In this document: positions 31,408 through 43,573 of the stretch, piece by piece | Numbering within the stretch: the first letter of the stretch is position 1 | How the letters are laid out: each line of letters begins with the position of its first letter | Assembly (NCBI RefSeq): GCF_963966145.1 | Contig: NC_091048.1 | Span: forward strand, 7,626,001 to 7,690,000 | Direction: 5' to 3' | Length of the DNA stretch: 64,000 nt | DNA from: Tenebrio molitor | Lineage: Eukaryota; Arthropoda; Insecta; Coleoptera; Tenebrionidae | Program-made: the position numbers and the translations under genes | Notes under the pieces: generated by a model | Database searches by the model: none | The model's input: the letters and a program-made list of their open reading frames with translations, nothing else | What the model was told of the DNA's origin: nothing

Positions 31408-32354
31408 GGGACGATGTGTTGAATCGTGTGGTAGAGGTAGTGAGGTACTTACTCAAAAGACTTATGTACCTACATACATAACACACGTGTGCAATGCAAA
31501 ACTTTATCCAACACTTTCGAATATTAACGTTAAAATGTCTTTGAAATTTTTAAAAATATTATATGTACATATTTCAAATTGACGTTCTGCGAAAAATATC
31601 TCAGTAAAAGTAATGCCCACTTACTATAGCTGGAGAAAAATCCGTAGCAGCATGCTGTGACTTGGTGCGGAAAAAGTCGAAACAGTGCTACAAAAAGAAT
31701 TTAATCGATATGATGAATCGAGAAAATAATAAAACGCAATGGTGGGTGGAAATGGTCCACCCTGACAGAAGGTTATTTACAAGATTGATGTAGGCACTGT
31801 AGTTAGAAAGACGCAGGGGCCGGTCGAGCAAATGTGATATTATTCTTCCCCATCGACTTCTGGTCACGGTTTCGTTGCGAAGCAAGTAAAAGATATAAGC
31901 AAATGAGAAAATCCACATCGAAAATCGATGTTCTTCAACTTTAATATTAATGTGAACCTTGATTAGCTAAATATTTTGTTGAATCCATTTAAAATCGACC
32001 TAAATATATCTAGGAGGTGTTGCATAGATACAATATGATCAACAAAAGAAGAGATAAGGGGCAATTAGGGAAAACAAAACTTCTGAAAACGTATGGCGCA
32101 GCTTTAATCATCTAACAGCAAGGATGAAGAGATACTGTAAAATTCAAACACAATTTTTTGACTAAAGTCCATTCAAAGGGTTATGTGTAAAAAACATACT
32201 CGTAAAGTTAAAGTTGTAAGATTCATGAATACATATTTTGCTCATATATTGTGAAAATGTTATGAATTGTTATACATAGTTATTATTTTCAATGTAGGTA
32301 CAAATTCTTTTTCATAAAATCGAATTTCAATTATGAATGAAAACCAGTGAGCAA
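31408..32354. other. AT-rich spacer
   Basis: No supported feature. A GGTGGAAATGGTCCACC dyad at about 31744 is short and probably incidental. Confidence 0.45.
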
Positions 32355-32516
32355 AAGTGAAACCTTCACCCACTGGTAACTATGGATACAGACTCACTTT
32401 CTAAGGAGGTATTGAACAAAACCAAGTACAGCACCCGAGAGTAAGGCTGCTTTCGTTCACTTGAATTGCATCGTCCACGAAGCGCAGCTGAACACGCAAT
32501 TTGCGTGAACGAAAGC
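32355..32516. repeat. Repeat family Y copy 1 with nested foldback J
   Basis: TATGGATACAGACTCACTTT to AACAAAACCAA recurs at 57462 (direct) and 57118-57180 (inverted). At 32449-32516 the arms GCTTTCGTTCAC and GTGAACGAAAGC pair, with an inner AATTGC/GCAATT step and core CCACGAAGCGCAG. Confidence 0.7.
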
Positions 32517-35046
32517 TTTGTCTTCCTCTCTCGTACTGTAAATAACTATTGTCTTCTGGTGAAAAATCATTTCACGTAAATGTCACAAAAGACTGTTTAT
32601 TAAATTACGTCATATGTTTTCAGATTTTTGTTCATATTTCTTTTTTTGTTGATGATATTTTTTCTATTGCTCCCTTTAGTAAATTTTTAATCTACACTGG
32701 TTTGTGTATACACATTTCTGTTGTTTGATTTTCAAAACGCGAGAAAATATCAGATTCACGGAAACTTTCTTCACGGGAAAATATTACATTACGTTTCATT
32801 ATAAATAAAAAAGAAACGTGCAACATAATGGAACAACTAAACGAGGGCGAAGAGAAAGGGTCAGAAGAGAGTCACAGAAGAATGGAGTCGTTCCTGTTAC
32901 CTGTTAATTTTTGTTGAATTCCTCTTCCTAATTTCATACGAATATGCCCTCAAAACCGTTTGTCATAGATTAACTTTTAGTAGGTCGCTTAAATCGTCGT
33001 TTTTCATCTCACGTTTTATAATCATCTTCCAAACAATTAGTGTAATTATAGGCTACGACTGTACTCTGATTACCATTTTTATGTGGTATAGTTGTTATAT
33101 TTAATAAGACGTGTCTAACATGTTGTTTACGTTACCGTCCGCTATTACTTATACTCGACGCTAATTTATAGGATTTTGGTGCCATCTGTTGTAAAACCGT
33201 TTAGTTGTCTAGAGATATCTTTCGCGAATACGTGCGCTCCCGTTATTACTTCGGGACCAAATTTAATTTCTGCATGTACTGTGTACATTCCACAGTTAAC
33301 AAGTCATCCATTTTATTTTTTTTCAGAACGTTGGTATTCATGGTATCGAACAAGATAATTTCATTTTTTATTTATTACCATAATTTGATTGTCTGTTGGG
33401 TTTCAATAACGTCGGAACTAACAGATAATAAAACAAACTTATAATCATCGTCCGCCTAGTTTTCTAGATCAGGGCGTCATTATGGTTCCCACCTTAAGGG
33501 CACCAATGAAGCATAATTATTTAAACCAGTCCGTCAAAGCGACCGTCTAAAAATTTAAAAGTTGAGGCTCGGGAGACTCAAAAAAAATCTGCACTCTTTG
33601 TCATGTGAGAGGTCCTATTGGACAGGTGTTACAATGTGTCTTCAGGTAACAAAATTACCACCACGACCTTCTAGAATTCGTACCTGATTTAAAGATGGAG
33701 CAGGTTGGAGTAATCACCAGGATCAGGAAGGTCAGTTTTTTGCGAACTTTTGATTCAAATCAGACCGAAGCGGTCAACAATAAAAAGAACACGAATCGCC
33801 ATAAATGTTACAGTGTTATTAGTTAAAATACAAACATATTAAAGTGGTGCAATCATAAATGTGTCGGTAGTACCATTACGAGTATTTACGTTTTGTACCA
33901 CTTAATCGTGCCATTAACCAAGCCATAAATTTTGATGTGGAGATTGTAGTTAAAAATTTCTGAAAAAGCTGGAAGCGCTATCGGACAGGTGTTGCTTTTA
34001 TGACGAAAATGGGATGTTGCCATGCATCACCAAAAGGCCCACGTTGGTAAAGGTACAATAAATATAATAAAAGCGAGAGGGATTAAGAGGAGACAGGAGG
34101 CGAGGTGCAGGACCGTAACGTAAGAAAAGCCCACCTTCATTCCGCAGATTCGGTACAATGTAAACAGAGATAATGAAAGGCGATGTTAAGTAATTGATAT
34201 TTTTGTGGTGATAACGGATTCGAGACGGCAGTCGTAAATTTATTTATGACGTCCCGATAAGCCCCAGATTTAATTAAGAAAGTTAACAGCGAGATGAACT
34301 CGGTCGGTAATCGAAAACCGCGTTGATTCCTCCTTGGCAGTTGTTATTGTTGGTGGGTTAAACGCGGTGGGTGGAGTTGTGGGGGTTGCTTAATTGAATG
34401 ATACGGGAGTAATGACGGCCTCGATTTGGTGCAACGTAATCCGGATTTATCGAATTTTATTGACGAGGAAATGTCTCGTAGAATGTTACGGCGCTGTTTA
34501 TTTTACGATAAAGTCATTAAATGGTGTTAACAGAGTCCAATTATTGCGTAACATCGATTCAATTTTTAAATTAGTGTGATTGATACGGCTTCGAAAATAG
34601 GATGAGTCAGAATAGAACGTGCTGATTTGGAAATTTGAAAAGTTCTACGGCGGCAGTGTTGGTGGGTCATCTGTGACAACACAGTCGGTGGACAATTTTT
34701 TTTCATTAAGGAATATTGGGATAAATGAACGTCAAACCACAGTTGATGATGTACAACATGATGACTTGAACTCAATTTTTATCACTTCTGAAATAATTGT
34801 GCTTTTTTACAATGGACTAAAATGTGTAAAAAAGGAATTTCAATGTTGGGGAGATGAGGCGAAAATTAATCATTTTCGAAAATGTACGGCAATTTGTAGA
34901 AATATTTTCCCGAAGATTTTTTACGCTGGCAGTTCAGTTATGAAACCTGTAACAAGTACATAATATGTACATTACAGATTTGAAAGAATATACAATGAAG
35001 CTTCGACAAAATATTTATCCTAACATAATTAAATAATTCATATCTA
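32517..35046. other. Spacer with a GC-richer patch
   Basis: 33590-34560 is less AT-rich than the flanks and contains homeodomain-like TTAATTAA words but no exon I can defend. An open frame of 114 codons at 34619-34963 has no recognisable motif. Confidence 0.35.
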
Positions 35047-35546
35047 CACTCACCGGCACAAAAAACGACTCATTATGATTTCTTTAATAAATGATCTTGA
35101 CATTATATTTGTGATTATTTTTCTTTATTATAGTTAAATTGGGATATTTTCAATGATCGGGAGTGCTATGGTCATCATGGCAACCGAATTGTTTTGTTTA
35201 AATAAATTATTAGAAAATTTACGCTACTTCCACGTTGTGTTTTCGTGGGTTGATTTACGTGTTAAAAGATTTAAATTGACAATACGAGATACTAATTCAA
35301 AATGCTGTTCAAATTTTTGCAATTTTTCATAACATAATATTTTTTCTAAAAAATTACTTTTATTTTTTTTTCATTAAAATTTTATTTGCTGTGTTTAATG
35401 TTTTGTTTGTCGGATATTCTTTGGCACAGAATAACTTAAATAACACTTATCAATACAACATGATATCAAAAAAAAATTCTAAGACAATGAATTACTTAAT
35501 TATATTAATAAAATTCAAAGTGAGTCGTTTTTTGTGCCGGTCAGTG
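35047..35546. mobile_element. MITE family M2, copy 2 (500 bp)
   Basis: Same ends as 17742-18227 (CACTCACCGGCACAAAAAAC), with TA flanks 35045-35046 and 35547-35548. Interior nearly colinear with copy 1, including GGATATTCTTTGGCA. Confidence 0.95.
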
Positions 35547-35612
35547 TAGTTTAGAATAATATCTCAATTTCAGAACATATTTAAACAAGTTCTGACAATG
35601 AACGTAATAATA

Positions 35613-35724
35613 TATTAGAAAACGAGTTTCATAAGGAAGTGTTTATTTCATGAGTCCAAGTTTATAAAACGAGTCGCGAAGCGTGAGGTGGAATAAACGC
35701 CTTATGAAACGAGTTTTTTAATTC
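35613..35724. repeat. Nested foldback locus D
   Basis: The arms share ACGAGTTTCATAAGG or CTCGTTTCATAAGG, then GTTTATT. Core ACGAGTCGCGAAGCGTGAGG (35669-35688). Confidence 0.6.
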
Positions 35725-35853
35725 AATTTTTTCTATTTTGCACCTTTTGAGCCGTTTTTAAATCAAAAGTAAGAATTTTAAAATTCTGGGGAATTTTATG
35801 ATGGTTGGCAAAAAACAATTGAAAGTTTGGATATTCGCGCGTATTGGCTGAGG

Positions 35854-35890
35854 CTGCCAGAATCCTCTAGACTTTAGAGGATTCTGGCAG
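35854..35890. repeat. Perfect 16-bp-stem hairpin
   Basis: CTGCCAGAATCCTCTA, about five bases of loop, then its exact complement. It is followed directly by a partial repeat GTCTGGCAGTACC. Confidence 0.85.
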
Positions 35891-35939
35891 AGTCTGGCAG
35901 TACCGATAATGGTACTATCGGGGATAATATAACCAGTGT

Positions 35940-36050
35940 TATGATTATCATCGGTGATAGCACGAGTTAAAACCTCTGAAAATTGACCGAGTGCGTAGCA
36001 CGAGTTCAAATTTCTGTAGGTTTTAACGAGTTATTATTATGATTTTGATA
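35940..36050. repeat. Nested foldback locus O
   Basis: GAGTTAAAACCT and ATGATTATCA blocks are inverted at AGGTTTTAAC and TTATGATTTTGAT. Core ACCGAGTGCGTAGCACGAG (35987-36005). Confidence 0.55.
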
Positions 36051-37091
36051 ATTTATATTTTTACCAATAATTTTTGATTAAAATAAAAACCATGGGCAGC
36101 AATTTATTTTTGCCAACGAGACACAACATTGCTATAATCAATGCACGATGAATGTGCAAATGTTTGAACACCCGTTAGTTACTAACCAAATACTATTGTT
36201 AATAGTGGTTAATTTTGTGAATACATGACAACATATTTGTGGAAATAATTTTATCTCATATTTGGATAGAATTCTCTTTCCTTATTTTGTCATTATCTTC
36301 ATTATCTTATTCGCAAATTCGAATTTGTTTTAGTTCTCCTGGTAATATTAGAAAGGAAAACAAGCAAAAAATGAATAACTAAACAAACAAACACTAAACA
36401 AGTCTGAAAAATATTCTCTCTGATCTTTATCGTAGAAATATGTGCTGTCATGGCTTTGAAATGAGTTAAGAGTACTACTTTTCCGTTTATTAGAGCAGTA
36501 TTTCACTTAATAAAATGTTTAAAATTTTCTTGTGCAATATCTTGTTATTGCCGTCGTTGTTTTCTGACCCTGTTTTCATTCCCTGAAAGTATTGAACCAA
36601 TTTTGAGGAAAATATGCGTTTATATTTAATCTCGGGAAAAAGTTTCAGCCAGCAATGATTTATTGAACCGACACATTGTCTTACGCTATAAAAATATAAT
36701 AACTTTAATTAACCGTTAAATTTATTATCCTAGCTTAATGAAAAGTATGCTAGAGATGGTGATGAAAGTGTGGGTCGCATTTTTTTTTTGTTTTGTTATT
36801 GGAGATGTAATAATAAGGAGGCCATAATATTACCAGACTTTTATTTATGAAATTATCACAGTTTTCTGTATAAATAAACGAATACTACATATCTCATGAT
36901 TCTCAGAGCAAATGGTTTGACACGTAGATACTAGGTACTTGTTAAACATGTGCTCCGTTTTACTCCCCCGATCCTGGTAAAAGATGGCCACGAACAAAAT
37001 TTGTTCAATTAAGGCAAAAAAAAAATTGTAACATAATTCTAACATAACTATTGTAGAAAATGTTTCATTGAAGATTCTTTTTAAAAATTAT
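36051..37091. other. AT-rich spacer
   Basis: No supported feature. Confidence 0.5.
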
Positions 37092-37283
37092 ATTTCATTT
37101 AAATTTCTCCTCAAAGTTGGCGTTGAAGAGTCGTTTGTGAACGCACCACAGATTACGGATCAGGTGTTTAAATCTAACCTCACTTTTTACACTGTTTGTG
37201 TATTTACTCTGCAGACTGACGAGTGATGCGTTCACAATTGACGTTTCAACGCCAACTTTGAATAGGAATTTAAATGAACACCT
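37092..37283. mobile_element. MITE family M3, copy 1
   Basis: The arms TCAAAGTTGGCGTTGAAGAG and inverted TCAAAGTTGGCGTTGAAACG both continue to GTGAACGCA. The outer end GGTGTTCATTTAAATT is intact only on the right. The second copy is at 43208-43376. Confidence 0.85.
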
Positions 37284-37573
37284 GATATTAAATACGCTTG
37301 TTTATTTATTTATGCATCTGTTAAAAAAATGAAGTTCATTTTATATAGGTTTTTTTTTGTAATAATTATATAAATTGTGCTTTATCAAAAAATGTTTTTT
37401 TTTTTATTGCGGATATGATTCACCCCAAATAACTTCTGTTTTGTTATTTTAATTTCTTGAAATTTTAAAACAATAATAAAATCAATTATTTTTAATGACT
37501 TGACTGGGGCATACAAATAAAATAACAGTTATTGTTAATGATAATAAAATAATAAATATTTTACAGTAAAATA

Positions 37574-37705
37574 ATATCTAGTAATTATACACCAAGGTAG
37601 AGAAGACATTTTTTTAAGCCGAGGTAGTTTATAGAATAAAGAAGCGAGGCTTAAAATTGTCTTCTCTAGCGTGGTGTATATATTATTTTTTTCACTACTA
37701 GATAT
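37574..37705. repeat. Nested foldback locus E
   Basis: The arms share ATATCTAGTA, ATACACCA, TAGAGAAGACA and TTTAAGCC blocks; the innermost steps are AAGCCGAGG and GCGAGGCTT around a 20-base loop. Confidence 0.65.
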
Positions 37706-38179
37706 GTTAAAATCCTTTCTAATAATAATTATTAATTAAATTTGTTTGTCCGATGCGACAATCCGAGTTCTCATTTTTCAACGGTTGCTATGAAAATTGA
37801 AAATCGTCTGTCTACGTTAACCGATAAAATCAAAGAAAATCTTTCGTTGCTAGGTGACGGCTGTTGATTATTGACTACTAGTTAATAATAAAAAATTATT
37901 AACCTAGGGAGAGAAATTCTACTTCTGGGGTCGATTGGAGGCTCAATAATGACGCCTTCTAAGACTAGTTTTTTTAAATCGAAATTTATTCGCAAAACGA
38001 GTAGAAATGTCCTCGTGCTGCGGCTGCAGGAAAAGACATTGAATACTACAAACTACAAACAATAACAATTAATTGCGTTATTATCGAAAACGCAAAAAAG
38101 CTCTTAGTTGTGCCCGGAATGTTGTGTCCGTGGAAAAGTTGTGCGTTTCAATAGTATTTGTGTAAAACAAAATTAGAAA
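37706..38179. other. Spacer before tandem array
   Basis: No supported feature. Confidence 0.4.
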
Positions 38180-38600
38180 TTTGTCGATGTAAAAATGAAT
38201 TTAGAGAAAAGTTGCCGCCTTAAAACAGCGATCTCTGTAATTGTTCCCACATTTTAATTATAAATGAGCAAGTTCAACGACAAGATTCTGATTCGGATCG
38301 TTTTTACTTTGATTTTTAAAATTTGCCGGTGTAAAAACCCACTTACATTCTCAAACAGCGATTTCTGTAATTGTTGCTACATTTTAATTACAAATAAGCA
38401 AGTTCAACGCAAAAATGTCGATTCGGTATCTTTTTAAGGGCTTTTTTTTAATTTGTCTGTGTAAAAATGGATTTAGAGAAAAGTTGTTTCCTTAAAACAG
38501 CGATCTCTGTAATTGTTCTCACATTTTAATTGCAAATGCGCAAGTTCAATGAAAAATTTTTAATTCGGATCGTTTTTACAGCGATTTTTTAAAATGCCAA
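38180..38600. repeat. Three-unit tandem array, ~131-141-bp period
   Basis: Each unit starts TTGTCGATG, TTGCCGGTG or TTGTCTGTG followed by TAAAAA. Each contains AACAGCGATYTCTGTAATTG, ACATTTTAATT and AAGTTCAA in the same order. Starts are near 38181, 38322 and 38453. Confidence 0.88.
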
Positions 38601-40029
38601 TCATGTTTCATTTAAAATTGAAAAACATTCTATATAATCTATGTGTACACAACGATTAATTGTTGTCTTACCGTATTGAAAAATGTAGAAGCACATTTTT
38701 TTATTACTTTATTTATTCAGAAAATTAAATAAACTCGATATTTTCTATAAAACACGTTTAAATTCGCAATACAATGATACCAGCGCGTCCCGCCAGGCTG
38801 CGCCACTCGTTTACATGCACATAGCCTATACATATGAAAGAATTAACATGCCGCTATTTCGTTAAATTAAATATTAATTATTCCTTTTTAAAAAACATAT
38901 TTGAACTGGTTTTGAGGACGATTAAAACCTATTTGTCATATTTAAAAAATACTAAATAGATAAAGTGATCATTTAAGTAGACTTGTTATCATCCTACAAC
39001 AGTACGATCCGTTTTTATTGTTGTTTTATTATTTGAACATAAAAGTGGACCAAAGTAGGTGGTTTTCAACTCATACAAAATGAGAACATGGTAATGGGTT
39101 AAATAAGATTTATGACTGAAGGTATTAGTAAATCTTTTGTTTGGGGGGTATTTACATTTCAGTTGTGACCACACATTTCGAATAACATTTGAAAAATGAA
39201 TTATTGTTTTCGTCGTAATCGGAAAAAACTAGGAAATAAATCGGGGCGTAACTAAATGTCAGATAACAAAAATAAATGTTCTAGTTATTTATTTAATGAA
39301 TACACAATTTACCGTTTAATGTTCTTTCCTAGAATTTTTATCATGAGACAATTAATTCGATTATTAAATGCATTTATTGACAATGACAACCAAGACCCCA
39401 CTCGTAGATTAAATCATGCCGATTTTAATTGTCATTGACCTGCAAATTAAAGGTCGGATGCATCTGTCAGTAATATTTAAGAATTTAATTAAAACACAAA
39501 TAACGTGTGTGTGAAATGCTATTGCTCTATCTATATGGTAATTATTTGTGTGGCATTACTTTGTATTCATAATGTTTATATGATTCTCAATAGATATTTT
39601 TGAAAAATAAGTTTCATAATTTGTCTTAATGAATAATCATGTAAATTTTCAATTATTGTTGATTGATTTGTCTCCTTTTTAACAAAAATTAATTAATAAC
39701 CCCGTGAGTCCTCATTTTTGAAATTTTTTCATATGCTTCTAATTTCTAAAGTTTTCCCATTGCACAACAATACTCGTATGTAAATAAATAAACTCCTGTT
39801 AAGTCAAGGTCGGACCTGATTGGTCCCATACATTTTTTTATATTGACATATTCGGCAAAAGAACTAATTTTGTAAGTAATTCAAGAGGGCTAAATTTTCC
39901 AAAAAAAAAAAATTATATTTTTTTAAAACGTATTAAGATTGCCTTTTATTACAACAATATTTTTTCTATGCCCTGATTTTATTAAATAAATATTTTTTTC
40001 ACAAAATGTTTACATTTTACAGTTACACA
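38601..40029. other. AT-rich spacer
   Basis: No supported feature. Confidence 0.5.
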
Positions 40030-40031
40030 TA

Positions 40032-40392
40032 CTCTCGTGTCAAAAATGGATTACTCCCTAGAATTCGAACTTTTAGGGAAATAATGTTTTTCATGTTGTG
40101 TGTAACTAGAATTTTCAAAAGTTATTTCGAATGCCTAAGGTTGGTTAATTTGAATTGAGAGATTAAATCCAAATAAATATACCGCCAGTAACCAAAATTG
40201 ATTGTGAAACGAAAAATCATCTATCACTTAGCGAGAAATTAGTCATTTGCAACTGTTACAATTAATTTGCTGTCTTACATTTTTGGGATATCTTTTGTTT
40301 GTCACCAGAAACCACATAGCCTCCAACCTAACCAAATTTATGGCAACCTAGTAACGAATATCCTATGGAGTAATCCATTTTTGACACGAGAG
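40032..40392. mobile_element. MITE family M1, copy 2 (361 bp)
   Basis: Inverted relative to 6905-7263 and alignable throughout. Ends CTCTCGTGTCAAAAATGG; TA flanks 40030-40031 and 40393-40394. Confidence 0.93.
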
Positions 40393-40594
40393 TATGACAG
40401 TTGATGAATTTAATTTTTGATTTCATTAATCAGGACAGGAAAACGTCATTTTGACATTTTTAGCCAAATTACATACCTACCTTGATTACTAAATTAAATC
40501 ACATTATAAACGGTATCCAGTGGTCAGCGTCATTAGTATTTTTGGTTCCGTACAAAATAAATTCAGAAATAAGCCTTATATGACTTGCCCTGTA

Positions 40595-40995
40595 TGTTAT
40601 TGAAATGTTTAAAAAATCCTATGTCAATAAATTAAAGGACATTTATTTTTTGAGCCACAATTTTTTTAATTGCTTTTAGTCTTCTACGTTGTCCCACAAC
40701 CTCGTAGGTAAAATTTCCGTACATTTTAAAAATATACCCTGTTTATCATATTTTATATAACGTATACCAATCCGGTTTCCTTGTTTTAAAGCATATTTCC
40801 TAGAGGTTACTTCGCATTGGCGTACATTTTATAAAATATGATATACCAGGTTGTGGAGTAACGTAGAAGATTAAAAACAATTAAAAAAAATTGTACCTCA
40901 AAAATAAAATGTCATTTTATTTTTTGACATAGAATTTTTTAATCATTTTTTCCGAGTTCTATACATAAAGCCAGTAGCTCGTGGTTAAAATTTGG
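40595..40995. repeat. Repeat family X, inverted pair
   Basis: A minus-oriented copy (40595-40760) faces a plus-oriented copy (40838-40995) of the unit at 26376-26609. Both keep ACGTAGAAGA and TTGTACCTCAAAAA or variants. Confidence 0.75.
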
Positions 40996-41301
40996 TCACC
41001 ATGCATATTATATTTTTTGGAATATTTAGTTTTTAGAAGAGATAATCCTTTTATCAAGAAACAGTTTATAACGAAATGGTTAAAAATATTCAATAAAAAC
41101 ATATTGAAGTCCTTTTACAATGATCGGTATTCAGTACCTATTTATTACTTATTTATTACTTATTTATTACATATTGTAAACATTTCACTCATACATTATT
41201 GTAACAGTGCAACAAAATTCAAACAATTACATGCACTGGAAAATCTACAGCACATTGCCACAGCAGAAACGTCAAATTCAAGAAAACCCTAGTTTCTCGT
41301 C

Positions 41302-41433
41302 ATGAATCGATTTGAAGATATCACAGAACGAGAAATTCTGGAAAATGTCATTAGAAGTGTACCCAGAAATACGGAAAAGAGCAAGAACAGTGTCTGGAGA
41401 CAGTGTATGTCGTTTTGGGCCCAAAGTTTTTAA
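41302..41433 (+). pseudogene. Short ORF resembling the N-terminus of Crypton/ZMYM-type recombinase-like proteins
   Basis: 43 codons, ATG 41302 to TAA 41431. RFEDITEREILENVIRSVP followed by NTEKSKNSVWRQCMSFW resembles the ...NTKKs...W..F.. start of proteins carrying DUF3504/tyrosine-recombinase-like domains derived from Crypton transposons. No recombinase domain follows. Tentative. Confidence 0.3.
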
Positions 41434-41451
41434 AGTTCTTTTACATACTAC

Positions 41452-42096
41452 CTAACTATCTGAATATAGAGGAAACATTGGTTTCAAGTATCCTGTATTT
41501 TTATTCGAGAAATATTCTGCCTAAATATCACTTGTGCTTAAAAATTAACCGGATAATTTCCATTCAAGCTTGTTTTATAATTCCACTCGTTCTTCGAACT
41601 CGTCGAATTATTAACAACAAGCTTTAATCAAAACTATCGGTAATTTTTAAGCACTCGTGGTATTACCTCCGAATATTTCACTCATGCATTGTTGTAACAA
41701 TGCAACAGGTACTGAATTGTTATGTGGAAATTAAAAAAATTAATGTTTATATGTTGTTTACTGCAACTGAAATTTTTATTATGCAATAAATACATAAATA
41801 ATGTTAAGTTTGTTATATCACGTTACTGGTTCAATAAATAAATAATTTGTTTTTTGTTGAGATTTTTAAATTTGTTACCTACGTCACACTATTTATCTGA
41901 ATATTGGGGAAATATTGGTTTCAATTATTCTGTATTTTTATTCGAGAAATATTCTCCCTAAATACCACTTGTGGTTAAAAATTAACCGGATAACTTCCAT
42001 TCGAACTTGTTCTCTAATTCCACTCGTTCTTCGAACAATTTATTAACAAGCTTTCATGAAAATTATCGGTAATTTTTAAGCACTCGTGGTATTATG
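41452..42096. repeat. Direct duplication of a ~215-bp unit containing nested foldback P
   Basis: 41452-41667 and 41880-42096 align throughout (CTGTATTTTTATTCGAGAAA, TTAAAAATTAACCGGATAA, CACTCGTTCTTCGAAC, GGTAATTTTTAAGCACTCG). Within each, TACCACTTGTGGTTAAAAAT-type and GTAATTTTTAAGCACTCGTG arms are inverted around the CACTCGTTCTTCGAAC core. The ~210 bases between the units also carry a TGCATTGTTGTAACAATGCA palindrome that recurs as a variant near 41190. Confidence 0.8.
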
Positions 42097-42135
42097 TACC
42101 ACCGATAATAACTTATCTCATGAAATGATAACGTA

Positions 42136-42522
42136 CAGAGCGCCCAGAAATGTGGTAGCAAATTTTTCGATTGGTCCCGCAAGATGACACTTTTTTACAG
42201 AGACCTTTTTTTATGCATGGCAACGCCACTATCTAAATTGAGATAAGTAAATGTCAAGAATTGTCAAACGTAAAACATTCAAATTTAAATTTTATTGAAA
42301 ATGTTCAATGCATAACCATAACTGAACCCTTCGAGCAACATCTCGACAAATTTTAGTAGGTACACAAATCGGGGGTAAAAATTGTTCGGAAAACGTCCTT
42401 AACATATTCTTTTGAAAAAATTCAAAAATTGAATGTTGCAAGATTGAACAAATTTGGCTTTTCGAAAGTGCCATCTTGTGACACTTTGTGTAAAAGTTGC
42501 TACCACATTTCTGGGCGCTCTG
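42136..42522. mobile_element. MITE (387 bp)
   Basis: Ends CAGAGCGCCCAGAAATGTGG in both arms, continuing TAGCAA; TA flanks 42134-42135 and 42523-42524. Inner AAGATGACACTTTTTTACA and inverted TAAAAGTGTCACAAGATGG-like blocks extend the similarity. No gene. Confidence 0.92.
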
Positions 42523-43207
42523 TAGTTACGGTAATTATGTAGCATGTTGGCTAGGCTTTGTCAAATAAAAATAATAAAATACGATAATTACAGGATTAGG
42601 CTTAATAAAATTTTAAAATCGCAGTGAACTGGACAGAGCGTTATGACACTGACGTGACAAATACAGCGTACAGATAAAAATGTCGGTAAATTATCTACAC
42701 AAATATCCCGCGAACTTTGATAAATTATTAAAATTATTATTTTTCGTGCCCGTTACCTTCGTTTAGTAATTCATCTCGAAAATGATATGTGTTGTCAAGC
42801 GGCCAGCTGCGCTGTCGGTTAATATTCATACAAATATCATTTTCTCGATGATTTACTATGCAACTAGGCATTGCAAAAATTAGTATTTCGATAATTAATC
42901 TAGCTCTTGGTATATTACTGCCGATAATGAATTTAAATATCTGCGTAGGTATGTTATATTAGTGCGACTCTAAAGTATACCTGAGGACTAAAGGATAAGT
43001 TAATTTTTATTTCTAAATGGTTAGCTTTTAGCATAAGTTGCATTTTACATTTCATCCAGTGGCGGAAGTGGAGAGTGGTCAATTAAAAAAAAATTAAATG
43101 GCACAAAAATATTTTTGTTCTGTATCTAGTGAGAGCATCTTTTAAATCGATCTGTTGAAACGAAAAAAGTTGGTAGAGCTCAATGTGAGAATTCAGTTTG
43201 ATGAGAT
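42523..43207. other. AT-rich spacer
   Basis: No supported feature. Confidence 0.45.
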
Positions 43208-43376
43208 ATCGGGTGTTCATTTAAATTTCCGGTCAAAGTTGACGTTGAAGAATCGATTGTGAACGCACCACTCCTGTAAAAACCTAAGATTTAAACAGCT
43301 GATCCGTGATTCCTAATCCGTAATGCGTTCACAATCGACTCTTCAACGCCAACTTTGACTGGAAATTTAAATGAAC
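43208..43376. mobile_element. MITE family M3, copy 2 (169 bp)
   Basis: Ends GGTGTTCATTTAAATTTCC on both sides; arms continue GTCAAAGTTG and GACTCTTCAACG-type blocks to TGAACGCA. Related to 37092-37283. Confidence 0.9.
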
Positions 43377-43454
43377 ACCAGATACATATTTTCATTCATA
43401 GGAAATTTTTCTGATACACTATTTTTTTTAATCGGGCGATATAAAATAGTTATT

Positions 43455-43573
43455 TGTATCACAAGGCTAGAAAATGCCATTTTGCAAGTGCAAGCACGGT
43501 TTGTGGGGCAGAGGCGTTAGCCGAGGCCCACAAGTGCGAGCACTTGCAAAACATTTTCTAGCCGTGCAATACA
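43455..43573. repeat. Nested foldback locus F
   Basis: The arms share TGTAT, GGCTAGAAAATG and TTTTGCAAGTG. Inside are a second stem (GCAAGCAC...GTGGG against CCCACAAGTGCGAGC) and the core GAGGCGTTAGCCGAGGC (43511-43527). The most elaborate member of the class. Confidence 0.75.
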
